The position numbers were made by a program, and so were the translations under genes. A DNA stretch of 64,000 nucleotides. Source: Proales similis (taxonomy: Eukaryota; Rotifera; Eurotatoria; Ploima; Proalidae). The first letter of the stretch is position 1. Every line of letters starts with the position of its first letter. The stretch spans positions 2,046,001-2,110,000 of the forward strand of contig JAGVRJ010000001.1 in assembly GCA_019059635.1 (NCBI GenBank). The letters are read 5' to 3'. Below, one piece after another: positions 10,161 to 22,845 of the stretch. The notes beneath the pieces were generated by a model. The model did no database searches. It saw only the letters and a list, made by a program, of their open reading frames with translations, and had not been told where the DNA came from.

Positions 10161-11689
10161 TGTCACAATTTTAAGTGTTCGTCTTTTAAAAACGCTCAGG
10201 TTAGGCAAGTCAATTTTACAAGAAGAAGAAGAAGAAGACGATGAAAGAAGCAGAGGCAGGTGAGACGCCACTCTGCTTGCTTGTGTGTCTCTGTGTTGTG
10301 CGCTAATCGAAAGCGAGGCGCGTCTTTCTCATTTTTATACGTAACGAACGCTTATCAGCAGCTATCGAGCCAGCAAGCGAGGAGAAAACGAAAAGCGCGG
10401 CAAATTTCACCATCAATGTTTAGCTTAAGTGAGCAGCGCGAGCGCCCCGATGGCTCGGTCAAAGTATGAACTAAAATCGAAAGAAAAAAAACTTGCAAAC
10501 TAATGGATATTCTTCGCGAAAATGTGTTTCATCATCAATTTAAAGAACGGCGACCTAGACTGAATCGGTTTCTATTGTTATCCAATTGCTGACTAGTCGC
10601 CTTCTCCTCGTTTCTCTTTTATTTTCTCTCTCTCTCTCGGCTGTCTTTGATTTTTAGCTATTTAGCTCAAAAGCTCTCGTTTGAAATTTCGCCTTTCATC
10701 AAGCAGGGATAAACAGGGAAAGCTGAGAGAGAGATAGAGCGAAAGGCTTCTTCTTCTTTTCTCTGGTCTGAAATCTTCTTACCTGAGCGAGCTGTGGGCT
10801 TGAAGGCTTAGAACGGAACGGCTCAACATGGTGCTTTGAATCTACTTTGCTTTGTGTTCTCTTTTACAAGTCGACTTGCTCGAGCGACGCAGAATATTAT
10901 TTGATTTATCAATCGACCTGAGCAATTGTGTTAATGTCGACCAAGTCGAGTCAACCTTCGTCTATTTAAGCAAGAGGTTCAATGACATTAGGGCCCAGTT
11001 GATTTATGGACGCTCGGCTCATCGGTTCAATAAAAGCCAGCAAGTAAATAGAGAAAAGCGCAGAAAACTGACGAGCCAACTGGTTTCAGGCTTACAAAAG
11101 GGCTCTTTCATAACCGTGGCAGTTGAGGCAAGGCCAAGCCGCGCATTCATCTCCCCCTCTGCCTGACTCCCCCTTCCACTCTTTCAATCATTCTCGTTCT
11201 TTGGCAAGTCATTATGCACTCTAGATCAAATATGTGTGAATGTATGAAGAGAATGTAACAAGATTGCCGCTCTCAGCTCGTGTTGGCTCATAAAAACCAG
11301 CCAGAAACCAGCATCGGCCATTTGAACGAATTGATAGCTGCTTCAATCGGCTCCCAACGAGTTACATGTGTAACCTGTAGCCGGCCTTCAACCGGGCCAT
11401 TTAAAAAGTTTCTTTTTGCTTCGATTGAGGCCAAATGGACGCCAATCTAAAATGCAATGCTCGCTCTGTTTATTCAAAGTTTGTAGACAAAATATAGCCT
11501 AAGTCTTGATTTAAGAGGATGGTCTAAAAATAATCTTGAGTGGATTTTGTTGAATTTTTTGCTTGGCCGGGCCTGGGCATCAAGTCCAAACAAGAAGAAT
11601 AAGAGCAGCAGACAGAACAGGATTAAAACTACGATCAAGACATTTTTTGTTTCTAAGTCCCAATAGTCAAATAGACTGGCATCGAAGAA
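10161..11689. other. Intergenic, no gene recognised
   Basis: 1.5 kb between the SHMT 5' end and the desaturase 3' end. Contains CT/GA-rich tracts (around 10625 and 10725) and AT-rich stretches. The short open frames have no splice context or recognisable residues. Confidence 0.5.
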
Positions 11690-13641
11690 TCACATGGCCA
11701 GCATAAGCTCGTCGCATGCCTCCTGCCACAGCTCGCCCGATTTCCTCAGCGATCTGCTCAAGGTCAGATGGTGAAAAGAAAGCGAAATCTGTGGTCACGA
11801 TCGGCTCACTTACAGCAGTATGTCTTTGAATGCTTGTCCCAATGGCTTGATCACGTAGGGTATGTCGTGTTTGCGACACAGCGACTGCACAAATGGCTGA
11901 ATTTTGTATAAATTGTGTCTGGGCATGGTCGGGAAGAGACTTTTTAAATGAAGCAAATGTGAGTGCGATACATACAAGATGAGCGTGATAGAATCAAGGC
12001 CAAACTTACTGATGTTCTATTTGAAAGTTCAAATGACCCGTGAACCAGTCGTTGAATGGCGACTTTTCAATATTGCACGTTGCTCTCAGCTAGAGCGTTG
12101 AGTAGGTTAGGCCAAAATGCGATGGAAAGAGGTCGACAGAGAGAGAGAGAGGAACCTGCAAGTGAAGCCAGCTTTCGTAAGGAACGTCGTCGTGGATGTC
12201 CATCACAATGTGATTGCATTGCGAGACCCATGTGAACCACGAGCTCTCGATGAATCTGAAATCGCATTTGAACTGAAGTGATCGCGATAACCGGTGGTCA
12301 GCTGCTTACCTCATGAGCGTGAATAGAAGAAGAGTTTTTGCAAATGAGCCGTAGGCCGGATAGACGACGCCAAAAAAGACCAAATACATCAGGGACATGA
12401 TGGCCAGGTCCAAGTACTTGCGGCGCATAATAGCGAAACGGAAAGTCATTATTTGAAAGTAGACCGGGAACAGGAGAGGTGCCACTGTGGAGAAGGAGGC
12501 GAGAATGAAAGCGAGCTCTAGGCAAGGTAAAGAAGAGGCAAACAAGTACCGAACGGGAAGAGGAAATGCTGTTTGGCGTATGAGTAGATCATGCGTTCAT
12601 TGTATTTGACTGTTCGCTCGGCTTTCTGTTTGCAAAGCGTCTTGAATGAGAGAGGGAAAATGTGCGGCCGTTTTGGTGCGTGGCCTTACTCGTTTTGGCT
12701 GAACTTGGCCAAGAGTGAAAACCGGATCGATGCGAACGTCGGGGTCCTTGTCGATCACGTTCGGCTTGGCGTGATGCTGATTGTGCATGTAATTCCACCA
12801 GTCAGCACTGGCGCCTTTGATCAGACCCAAGAACAACATTTGAATGTAGCGATTGTATTTTGGCTTTGCCAGCAAAGACGAGTGTCCGTAGTCGTGTTGA
12901 GTCCAGCCAGCCTGCGCCTGGAACAGACCACGCGAGTTTAAGCAGAGGCCAGTGGTCACCAACAGCTCGGCTTACTTGGGCGATCACTTGGCAGACAAGC
13001 GCGGCCATAAAGGCCCAAAATCCGGAGCCGTACGCCCAAGGAATATACAAGCTGAGCAGATGAAGGGCGATTATCTGAAAGGACTGCAGAAAGAAAAACG
13101 TGTAGCTCGGCTTGAACAGTTCCTTGGAGGGAGCGGGCAGCACAATGAGAAGAAGGAGCATGAAAAAGTCAAAGAGATGCGACCCACCATGTCCTGCGCT
13201 AGTCGACGCACTTGCTCAAAGTCTTGTCTGATCTCGAGCTCTTTGGCGGCCATTTCTTTTTGGTCTGGCTGGGGATCGACTGCGGTGTCCACTTGTCCAA
13301 TGACGTAAAGCCTCGAGTATCTATCGACACGCTTCATCTCTTTATGAAACGCGTTGAACACCTCCTTTAGAGACAAGTGAGCTCAGCTGACTGGCACCCA
13401 TTAGAGAGAAACAAGCGCTCACACTAGCGTCCTGGCCTGCGTAGAATCGAAGTACTCGATTTCCGCCCGGATGAGATTGCTGGAACTTGGTCACATCGTA
13501 GATGAGGCCGTTGATGACGATCCAGCAGTCGTCGGGCTGAGCATGCTTCTTCACTTCCTCCCAAGAGTAGACGGTGCGAGTCTTGTCTGACTCGTGCGAC
13601 GAAGCCGAACTGCTCACTTGGCTATTGCTGCCCTTGCCCAT
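11690..13641 (-). CDS. Front-end fatty acid desaturase with N-terminal cytochrome b5 (FADS type), 468 aa
   Basis: Ten exons (13423-13641, 13188-13364, 12976-13122, 12690-12917, 12550-12640, 12310-12484, 12156-12255, 12010-12089, 11814-11939, 11690-11753) sum to 469 codons. Order: cytochrome b5 domain (VYSWEEV, heme ligand motif HPGG), two membrane pairs, histidine box 1 (QHDYGHS), box 2 (HNQHH) and box 3 (QIEHH, split by an intron inside the second His codon). The Q in box 3 marks a front-end delta-5/delta-6 type desaturase acting on polyunsaturated fatty acids in the ER. The C-terminus (SLRKSGELW) aligns with vertebrate FADS1/2. All eight His of the boxes are present, so the enzyme should be active; regiospecificity cannot be read off. 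Confidence 0.95.
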
Positions 13642-14533
13642 TTTCGTTCAATCTGAATCGGACAAGTTAAGTGATTGAGACAAAGCGATTGAGAAAGGCT
13701 CAACAACAAAAAGAGAGCGACAGCGATTTGTCGCAGTGAAGCGGATCCGCAGTGGGAATGTAAATTGAAAACAGTAACTTTCGTAACTAGCATCGCACCG
13801 CCATGTTTTTGCACATTAGCTCATTTCAGAATTAATAATAACCTCGGTAACCATGGACGGGCGCCGCTCGACTTGATGTTAAACAATGAGCTGCTGAGAC
13901 ATTTGCTGATGACGCTCATAATGTAATTGAATCAAATGAGCAGAATTATGAGCGGAGACCATCGACAGTCAGGCAACCACTGGCAGAGAGAGAGAGAGGG
14001 AGAGCGCCAGCCACCAAGAGAGAAAAAGAGCGAAAAAAAATGGCGATTGATGCATTTATTGCACACCAAACTGAACCGTAGGCGTTTGCTGCATGAACGT
14101 ATCCTCTAAATGAGCAATTTCTCAAGGGCTGCCAATTGGTTCATGAGTCTCTGCATTATCGACTTGTCTGTTGCGCGATTCAATTCCTCTAGATGGGCGC
14201 GCAGTCTACAAGCAATCACGCACATACACAAACGCCCGCCGCATATGTACGCGCACTGAATTAGAGGCTTTCACGCAACACCGGCGACAAGACAAAAAAA
14301 AAATAGAGAGAGAGAGAAAAATATCGAACCACCACGTTCTAGGGCTCGAGAAAATCGTATTTACCTTTCCAGCTCCGATTCGTCATATTTGCGCCGCTCG
14401 TCTGAATCATCGACTGATCGAGTAGACTCTGTGCATGACTCGACTTTGCATCGTTCGATCATCTCTGATTTTTTTTTGATGTTTTTTTTTTCGACAATAA
14501 GTTGCGTAAGCGAGCGGACTCATCAAGTCATGT
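13642..14533. other. Intergenic, no gene recognised
   Basis: Promoter side of the desaturase and 3' flank of the coiled-coil gene. Holds GA-rich tracts at about 13985-14005 and 14300-14320. No supported coding sequence. Confidence 0.5.
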
Positions 14534-15231
14534 TTAACTAGACCCACTTATTTTGCGCGTGTCCAACTCATGCACTCGCGAGTTCCAAGTTCGCGTTTGA
14601 TCGCTCAAATTTCCCTCCTCGATCTCGAGCTGCTCTATTTCTATCAAGCACTCAGGGACCGCAAAATATTGATATCTGGCGTCTGGGCGTACCGGCTTCA
14701 GTTCTGTTCAGTCGGTCAAGACTGTGTCTGAGTTCTGTTTCGACAAGCGAGCTCATATCGAGCGATCCGCTTGCCGCAAATTCGCAGATCCATTTCTCGT
14801 ATTGCAAGTTGAACTCCACATTCAGCTGTTGGATGCTTCCTCTCAGCCCGTTCTGCAAATAAAACTTAAATTCGATGCCTATTGGTCGTTTCTAGTCTTT
14901 TACAAGTTCGTCCAAGAGCAGACGATTGTTCTCTATTTGAGACTGTAAATGCCGCCTCCATATTTCCTCTTTCTGGCTCAGAATTGAGTCTTCCACATTC
15001 ATCTCTGTCCATTGCTTCTTCTGATTGACATTCGCTATTTATGTTCTTTGCGCGGCAAACAAACAACCTACCAGGCGCCTTAGTTCACCCAGTGCATTTT
15101 TCACTTGCAAGTCTTCCAGTCTCGCATCTTCAATCTGTACTCTCGCTTGGTCTTCCATTTCTTTGGTCAATTGAACTTCAATTTGCCCGATTCGCACAAT
15201 CTTCGACTTGGGTCGAACCTCTCGATCCGAT
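14534..15231 (-). CDS. Coiled-coil protein, C-terminal part resolved, unknown
   Basis: Four exons (15089-15231, 14904-15034, 14693-14852, 14534-14640) join in one frame and read as an almost continuous amphipathic coiled coil (for example QKEEIWRRHLQSQIENNRL and NRTEAEIEQLEIEEG). The frame enters exon 15089-15231 with one base, so at least one 5' exon is missing; candidates between 15300 and 15540 are ambiguous and there is no clear start. The GA tract at 15238-15265 lies in the pyrimidine tract of that acceptor. I do not recognise the family. Confidence 0.6.
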
Positions 15232-15560
15232 CTGAACAGAGAGAGAGAGGAGAGAGAGAGAGAAAAGAGTTCTATTAATAGTCGAAGGAGAAAAAGGACG
15301 GAAATCGTCAATTTATTTTTATTATGTATTTCAAAAGCCTTGAAAAAGAAATCAAATAGATCCGGCTCTTGGACTCGAACAATCAATGTGCGAGCTTGCG
15401 AAACTAAAACTCAAAGTAAGAAAAAGCCGATTGCATTTCGATTGACTAAAACCAAAAAATAAAATGACGCAACAAAAAGGCAGAGCAAAGTCGGCATTTT
15501 AGAGAAAATTCAATGTTGTCCATGACTCGAGCAGCCGAAGGCGAGATTATAAATAGGATG

Positions 15561-17208
15561 CTATTCTAGATTGGCGTCCTTCTGAAGGTAGACCGGAGGA
15601 CTCAACTCTTTTCCTCTGAATATTTCCAACTCCTAAGAGATTGTTGACAAATGGCCGAGTAAGAATTATTGCAAAAGCGAGCTTACTTCGCCACCATAAG
15701 ATAACAGCGGAGAGATTTCTATCTGAAGTGTATGGTCTGCGTTTGGTATTAAGGCACCGGCTTGACGCAGCCATCTGGCATGTTGCGCATAAAGATCAGA
15801 ACGACAAGAGGCTGGTGACTCTTTTGCTGACTCAACCCCGTTCTTGAGGGGAGAGAACTCGTCTTCGCGTTGAACTTCCCAAATAGCAAAATCGCTTTGA
15901 AACAATAGATTTACTGAAGGCGGGGACAAACTCAAAAAATGAACATTGAAGCTCACGTTGAAAACGGAAAGACATCGAAGACGAATTTCTCGAGCTTGAT
16001 TCCGTTGTTGGAGCTGGGCTTCTGCTTCTGGCCGTGGTCGTCGACGAACGGAATCTTTTTGTGGGCGACGTGATGCTTGAGCTCGTGTTCGTGCTCACTT
16101 GCAGAAGAAAAGAGTAAGGGAATCGGAGCGAGGCCAGAGACAGGCGAGGGCAGCAGAGGACTTACCGACACACTCTGGAGAGGAACGAGAACTCGAACAA
16201 GTGGTTGCAGATGTTGCCCGCGCTGTAGACGAGGTGGCCGTCCGCGTCGCGGAGGTTGCGCGTCTTGTCGCTGATCTCGCTGTACTCGACCACCTGGAAG
16301 CGGTCGGCCACCTTGCAGATGACGCCCACCTTCTCGTCGGGCTCGAGCTTGCGCACGACCTTGGCGGCGCAGTTGGCCGCCTTGTCCATGCAGAAGCCGA
16401 CGAACGTCGGATCGGCCATTCGAATCAGGATGTTGTCCACGCAGTAGACGTGCACGTACTTGACACCGGCGCGCTCCATGTGCTCGAGCACGCCGCGCTC
16501 ACGCAGCGCCCGGTAGAGGCCGCCGTTTCCGTCCGGCGATCGGGCAAGCCGGTGCTTCTCGTCCAGAATGAGCTTGTAGTCGTCGGTCAGACAGGGCATC
16601 ATGAACTGCTCGAAGAGGACGAGCTGATCGGCCTGCAGACCGAAGTAGGCGTTGCGCTCGAAGAACTCGCGAGTCGACTGCTGAGTGTGTTCGGAGGTCA
16701 TCACGTACCAGGGAACAACGGGCTGGCCAGCAGTCTCTTGCGGCCAGGCCGCCTTGGCCAGGCTCTGTACGCGCAGCAGCCGCTCGGCCTGCAGCTGGTA
16801 CAGCGTCTTGCCAGAGAGCAACTCGACCGAGTACATTCCCTTCGGGTAGGAGACGCCCAGCCTGGTCCCTTGGCCGCCTGCGAGCAGCAGCACTGCCACC
16901 TGGCCACGTGCGATTGCCTGAAGACCGCGCTGGGTATAAGACTCGAGCTGCTCTGGCGAGCTGCGGCTCACGCTGCCTTGCAGTTCGGCCGGCACCGGCT
17001 GCATAACCGAGTCGAGCTGCTCGCCGAGCGCGGTCTGGTCCTGCTTCACAGCGGCAATTACTCGAGCGAGCTCTGCCACGTCCACACTTTGAATGTCGGC
17101 TTGCAGGGCGGCTCTCTCCTCTTCGCTCAGCTGGTCCCAGAACTTGAGCACGTGCTCTTGTCCGATGTTTGACAATTCTTTGAACATGTCTTCCCGTTTG
17201 CTTTCCAT
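15561..17208 (-). CDS. UAP1: UDP-N-acetylglucosamine pyrophosphorylase, copy 1, 487 aa
   Basis: Four exons (16166-17208, 15957-16097, 15687-15894, 15561-15632) sum to 488 codons. UAP1 makes UDP-GlcNAc from UTP and GlcNAc-1-phosphate, the precursor for chitin, GPI anchors and N-/O-glycans. Landmarks: uridyl-binding [57 protein letters not shown], and [10 protein letters not shown] in exon 3. Length fits animal UAP1 (about 500). The last exon differs strongly from copies 2 and 3 (ends LQKDANLE). Most of exon 1 is nearly identical in DNA to copy 2, while the first 16 or so codons and the 3' exons are diverged. Confidence 0.95.
16166..17163 (-). repeat. Near-identical UAP1 tract, partner of 23727-24724
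   Basis: 998 bp in exon 1 of UAP1 copy 1, the same length as its partner in copy 2, with about five single-base differences noticed by eye. The right edge is abrupt (after the codons for [10 protein letters not shown] moving toward the start, sequence similarity stops); on the left, weaker similarity continues through intron 1 and exon 2. Confidence 0.85.
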
Positions 17209-17670
17209 TTTTTATTTCGTCCTCAGATTTTTCCGAAAATAGTTCCTCTGTTTGTCTCGTCTACCCACAAAAAAAAACTCAAAGTAACCTTCTCCTCGTC
17301 GTCTTAGCTCGTTGACTGTGAATAATTTTTTTTTGGTAATTTATGCAGACGAACACCGTCAGCCCTTTATATTAAATTATGAATTGAAAAAAAACCTTCA
17401 AACTGTTGCTTTTTATTTGAATGCTTTCATTCGGAGTAGAAAAAGAAATAAAATCCAGCAATAATAGTGATTGAAATAAATCGAGAAAAAAACAAACCGA
17501 ATCAACAAGACATGTTTATTTGAGAAGAAGCTTTTTTTTAGATATATATGCGAAGAAATAGAAAACTAAGAGCACATCCAGCTCAATAAGATCGGATTGA
17601 ACACAATTGAAATTTAAGAAAGTTGATGCACAAACGCGAGAAGATTGATGTAAAGCAGAGTTTTTCTCAT
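17209..17670. other. Intergenic, AT-rich
   Basis: Between UAP1 copy 1 and the death-domain gene. A-rich and T-rich runs, no coding potential. It must contain the UAP1 copy 1 promoter. Confidence 0.5.
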
Positions 17671-20058
17671 TCAAACCCTCACCGAGCTTTTCTTTTTTCC
17701 AAAGTAGTTTGTCAAGTTCTGGTGCAGAATTTCGGCTTGTATGATCAACGGGTCGATTTCGGGCTCGGCCAATTTTTTCTTTTCTTCGGCCGCTCGTTTG
17801 TGCTCGCCTTTCAGATAGTTCAGCTCAGTGACCAAGTCGTTTCGTTTAATTCTGTCCAAAGCAGCAATCAAATCGTCCAGTTTAGAACGAGTGTTTAGTC
17901 GACGCCATCGTCTGAGCGCGTAGACCGCCTGCTCCTGTTTAAGAAGGCGATTAGTAGAGAGGTTGGGCTGCTTCTTGTTGAGTCGGCTCTTACCTTGGAT
18001 GAGTTGCCGCGATTGAACTTGTGGCTGATGTGATTTATATCTCGTTTGATGAGCTCGCGTCCTCTGGTCGGATAGAACGGAAGCTGCAGATATAAAAGAG
18101 ACCAGTCCTGATCAATGGTCTCGGACACAATATTGAACGCCTTGTCCAGTTCGTCTTTGCGTTTGAAATTTAAACGACTGTTGAGCAACACTGGAAGTTT
18201 TAATTTGCAAATTACCCGAGCCGAACGTCTCGCTTATGAACAAATTGTTCGGCACGTAGTTGCCCTTTTCGCTCTCGATCGGCCTGTTGAGCTCGTTGTG
18301 TGGAATGCCGAATTTCAGACTGGGCAGCGTGAGGCCGTGATGAATTTTGCTGAGCGTTTCGGCGCACACTTTGTGCATGTAGACTTCCTTGAGCTTGAAG
18401 CGGCTGTTCTGCAACACGTCCAGCTCGCTTTTCTTCACTCGTTTCTCCTTGTACAAGTAGATCAGCTGCTCTTCGGCGTAGTCGAGCTTCAGCCGCAACG
18501 CGTCCAATCTTTCGTGCAGGCCGTCGAGCAGAGACAAATTGCGCCGCAGCTTGCACGCGTCAATCTCTTTAACGAGTCGATTAAAGCAGCCTTCCAGACT
18601 GAGAAGATCAGAGCCGACCCGTTCGAGCATAGCACGACACGGCAACGGGCCGTATTCGTATTGTCTGTAGCGATTGCGACGATGAGCCGCTCGCTCTGGA
18701 TTGTATTGTCTTGATGAGTCGTTGGCCTCGTGGGCGTCAAACGAGCTGCGCAACAGACGAAATCTGTGCACCAGCTGACTGAACATTTTCTCTTCGCTTT
18801 GCAGCTGCGACTCGGTTCGCTTGTAAAGGTGACGAACACTCTCCAGGTCGCTTTTCACGTAGTCGGCGTAGTTGCGGTCCCATTCGATCCATTCGAGGAG
18901 AGCTCGTACGCACTCGGCAAGCCCGAAGCTAAACTCCGGAATTATGAGCACAATGCTGATGAAGCGAGCATCGAATCGCTTGCACAGTTTCATGCTCTCG
19001 GCGCCGAACTGACTCAAGCAGACACCGTCATGTGTCGAGTCGTCGAATCGAGACCGAATCAGCCGGAGTCGACAGAGAACGTCCTGCACAGCCTTGTGGC
19101 TCGTTTCTTTGTGGCTATTGTAGCGCAGAGGCGATTCAAGAAGTTCGCCGATGCGGCCCGGATTCGAGCTGCGGGCGTCGAAGTTGGCCATTTCAACGTT
19201 GTTTTCTATGAAGCTCTTCAGGTACTTGTAGAGCAGGCACTCGACTCGTTCAACTTCGTCGAGCAGCTTTGGATACAGATTGTTTATTGAGTTGAGAGTG
19301 CGATCGAGCACTTGCTCAAGAACCAGCACGTCCTGTCGAGTCTCTTTGCTCACCAGAATGAAATTGCGTTTGGTGGCCGCCAACAGGGGCGAAATAACCG
19401 AGTCGCTGCGAATTAGACTTTTGGGCGCGACTGCCGCTCTCATTTGCGCGATGAACTTCAGAGTGGTTGCGAACGTGTTGTTGCTTTTGTTGTCGTTGTT
19501 TTGGGCGGCAAGTGGCGCGGGCTTTGCCTCGTTTTCCTCATTCTCGTTCTCGTCTTGATTGGCACCTTCTTCATTTTGATGATGGCTAGGTTCGGCCGAC
19601 TCTCTCTCGGCCTCTCGAGCCTCAGCTGCCTCTTTCCTCTGCTGGGCTTCTCTTGCCTCTTCCTCTCTCATCATTTCGGCCGGAATGCGCAGAATCTTCT
19701 CCATCTCTTCGCGCTCTTTCAGTTCTTTCAGATTGCCCGCCTTCACATTTTTCTGAATCACTTCGACCAGCTCGGCTGCCGTACGTGCCGATTTAATTTC
19801 GCCGACGCCCACATCCTTGCGCAGTCGATCCAGATGAAACGCGTGCCGGCAAAGCGTGATGGTCAAGCACTGGCCGTCGAGTTCATTGAGCCGGTCTATG
19901 TTGGCCAGCTCGGTCTTCACATTTGCCAGGCGCCGCTCGCATGATTTGTAAATCTCTTGCAGACTGCTTGGCTCTGCTTTGTCGTCCCAGTCGCTCGACT
20001 GTTTTGAATTTCGGCTCAAACCTAGACGCATATCCTCCACATCTGAGTCTTGGTTCAT
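17671..20058 (-). CDS. Death-domain protein with long helical N-terminus, 767 aa
   Basis: Three exons (18216-20058, 17994-18190, 17671-17934) sum to 768 codons. The C-terminal 110 residues read as a death domain: DWSLLYLQLP, then an insertion, INHISHKF, EQAVYALRRWRR, LIAALDRIKRNDLVTEL, the typical helix 5/6 pattern. The N-terminal 640 residues are mostly helical, with a charged stretch (Glu/Ala/Arg-rich, about 115-190) and repeated coiled-coil segments; no signal peptide or membrane segment. I do not know an orthologue. A role as a cytosolic adaptor in innate immune or apoptosis-like signalling is an inference from the death domain only. Confidence 0.75.
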
Positions 20059-21231
20059 TTTTCGTGAAATTCAACACCGCCTCGGCTTTCGTGCGACGAC
20101 GCTTCTTGTTTATTTATTGTCGAGGCCTTAATTCGCTCGATTTGTGTGCTGATCCGTGTTAGGAGCCAACAGTAGCATCGACTCAACACCTTTAATATTG
20201 AATCAAGTGGTACGGACGCCCACCAATGTTAAGGCTCTCGCAGCTAATTCTTCTGAAATTAATAAATCTGAAATGTGGCTGTAAACCCTTTTCAAATGCC
20301 GAGTTCAGCTTGAGTGTGCGTGCTTGTGTCTGTGTTTGAGATGAGGACCAGGCAAGAAAAGAAATTTGCAGGCTTCGCACCTAGGCTCACTCTAGCTGGC
20401 GCCTTTTGTGTATGTGCCCTAGCGACCTTGCGCTTTGCCAAAGACATGCAGACAGACTGCTAATGAATTCAAATTGGAGCGAGCTGAGCAGTCAGAGCTT
20501 CCTCTCGCCTCAACGAGCGTAGTCGGCGAAGAGTGTCGCCGTTTCTAGGAAATGAAATGTTTTCCTTCGTCTGCGAATTTACATGTTGCGTTCGCGGCTG
20601 AATAATTGACACATCACGACAATCTACGCAACTGCTGCTGCTGCCTCATTGCGGAGCATTCGAGCTTTCTATTATTAGTCGTCGCATGCTTTTTCCGTGG
20701 GAAACGTTTAATGAATTGCTCACACTCAAACTGCACAACCTTGTTGCCATTGTCGTGAACAGTACGTCGGCGTTTGTTCATTCTGCCTGATTTTCCTCTT
20801 GACAAGAAAAAGCTAAAAAAAGAAGTAGCTTTCGACTTTGGCACAACAATGCAAAGCCGATTGGAAAGAATTGTGACAAAAGAAAGCAGCAGCCTTTTAA
20901 AAGATCTACGCTTGAGTCGCTGTTTATTTGAATTAGTTTCGCTTCAAGATCTGGCCCGTCTTAGCGAGTTCTCAAAAAGAAAAAATGAATAAGCAAACGG
21001 CGGCATTGTTTACTTGGACTTGGATGTCTTTAGTTTTGGCCACATTTCAATATGATGAAGAACTGATGAAAAACTGAAAGAACTGCAAACGGATTGCGAT
21101 ATTTGCAAAATCTATTCACGCCCGCCATCAGATAGTTTGCTCGATTTGACGTTTGATCGAGTGCTTTTCGCTTGCTGACGTCTACGGGCTCATTGGAGAA
21201 TTTGAGAATATTTGGCAAAATATGAAATTAT
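20059..21231. other. Intergenic, no gene recognised
   Basis: 1.2 kb between divergent or unrelated minus-strand genes. Contains a 76-codon basic minus frame (20614-20844) and a 72-codon plus frame, neither with splice signals or family resemblance. Likely the promoter of the death-domain gene and the 3' flank of CDK7. Confidence 0.45.
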
Positions 21232-22845
21232 TCAAAAATTGAGTTTCTTCTTCAGTCCTTGGGAATGAGTTAGATTAAGCGATGCGAGAAGCGATGCACC
21301 AACGAACCTGAGTTCTCGTCCGAATGTTTGCGCTTTGACCGAGCGTCCATTTTGTTTTTGATCTGCTCTTGAATGCTCATCGGTTGGGGCAGATCTTCGC
21401 ACAATGTCGGACCTGGCGCATTGCTAAAGTAAGGCATGCTCAGCGCCTATGGGTTTTTATTTTTATTGCAATTGCGTGCGAGTTAGTCGATAAATGCATT
21501 GAAGACGTTCTTTACTTGAGTGCAAGTGCATCGGGCTTTGGGATCAAGAAGAAGCATCTGCTCTAGTACGGCAATGGTGTCGGCAGACGCGGCACTGAAC
21601 ACGATCCTCAGCGGACGCGCTTGCATCGGCTTGAATTCAACATAATCAGGCAGTAGCTGAACATCCTTGAACTCATTTATTAGTGCAAGTGTTCAAATTG
21701 CCGAATGAATGGTTTGTACCCGCCAGTTGGTCTCATTTGGAGTGCCGAACATTTCAAAGATTTTCACCAGCTGGTTGAGATCTGTCTCGCCGGGTAAGAA
21801 CGGCTCGCGTCTGAGTAGCTCGGCGAATATGCAGCCGATGGCCTGAGAAAGGCGACAGAGTGAGAGATGGTGGTAAAGCTGTTTGCTGAGTCGACTCGTA
21901 CCCACATGTCGATGCCTGTTGAATAGAATCTGGCGCCGAACAAGAGCTCCGGTGCTCGATACCACCTGATCTAGATATTGACCTGTGTGCCGAGCAAATA
22001 ATAGAGCGCTTCTACCTGGTAACGACTTGATGCGTCATTTCGCGAGAAGGCGAGCCGTAGAACTTGGCCAGACCAAAGTCACCCAGCTTGAGAACGCCTT
22101 TCTCGTCGAGCAGCAAGTTGTTCGGCTTCAAGTCCTTGCGTTGCAACAGCAGTTAAAGCAGCAAGAATCAAATTTTACACTCAAATCGTACTCTGTGCAG
22201 AATCCAGTGTTTGTGCAAGTACTCAAGGCCGGTGAGCATCATGATCATGTAAGATTTAATGTGAGCCGGCGTGAGAATCACATTTTCTCTGTCTCGAATG
22301 ATCTCCTTTCAAACGGTCGAGAATAAGTCGCCGGCGCAGCCAAACAAAAGGTCAAAAAGCCTACTTCCAGATCAGTGACCATATAGTCATAGACAAGACT
22401 TATGTTGGATCCGTGACCGAACACGTCGACCAGCTTAATGGAAAATAAGCGTCACAGACAGATTAGGTCGTAAATCTCTAGCTCTTACTCCGATGATGTT
22501 TGCATGCTTCAGCTCTTTCAACAGCTTTATCTCTCTCAACGCAGTGCGATTGATGCCGTCGGCTGCTTCGGTCCGGTTGCCGAATTTGATCTTTCAAAAG
22601 ACGATAGACAACAAGTACCTCAGCAGGCAACAAGCAGCGTCGTGCAAATTCCGCTGCCTCTCGTACCTTTTTCACTGCCACAATTAAACCGGTCTCTCGG
22701 TCGCGCGCCTTGTACACTGTGGCAAACTAAGTTCTCTTCTTGTTAATACGAGGGCCGCAAATTGAACTGGGTTCGCAACTAAACGTACTTGACCTTCGCC
22801 CAGAAAACTCAATTTCTCAAAGCGTTTCACTTTATCTGCCTGCAT
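21232..22845 (-). CDS. CDK7: Cyclin-dependent kinase 7, 342 aa
   Basis: Eleven exons (22789-22845, 22667-22726, 22489-22590, 22365-22433, 22192-22305, 22016-22134, 21902-21965, 21720-21842, 21516-21671, 21308-21446, 21232-21257) sum to 343 codons; vertebrate CDK7 has 346. Landmarks: [18 protein letters not shown] (ATP lysine), [11 protein letters not shown] (the CDK7 version of the PSTAIRE helix), [27 protein letters not shown]-loop [17 protein letters not shown] with the activating Thr, and the C-terminal GLKKKLNF. It is the CAK kinase that phosphorylates other CDKs and, in TFIIH, the RNA polymerase II CTD. The gene is unusually finely split, with exons as short as 26 bp. Confidence 0.96.

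Noticed and set aside
9429-10244. 271-codon plus-strand ORF
   Set aside because: Antisense shadow of SHMT exon 1; no family resemblance.
15365-15400. TTCGAGTCC-like motif on the minus strand
   Set aside because: The T-arm does not pair properly and no cloverleaf can be drawn.
16099-17172. 357-codon plus-strand ORF
   Set aside because: Exact antisense of UAP1 copy 1 exon 1; GC-rich codon use keeps the opposite frame open. The same holds for 23591-24736 opposite copy 2.
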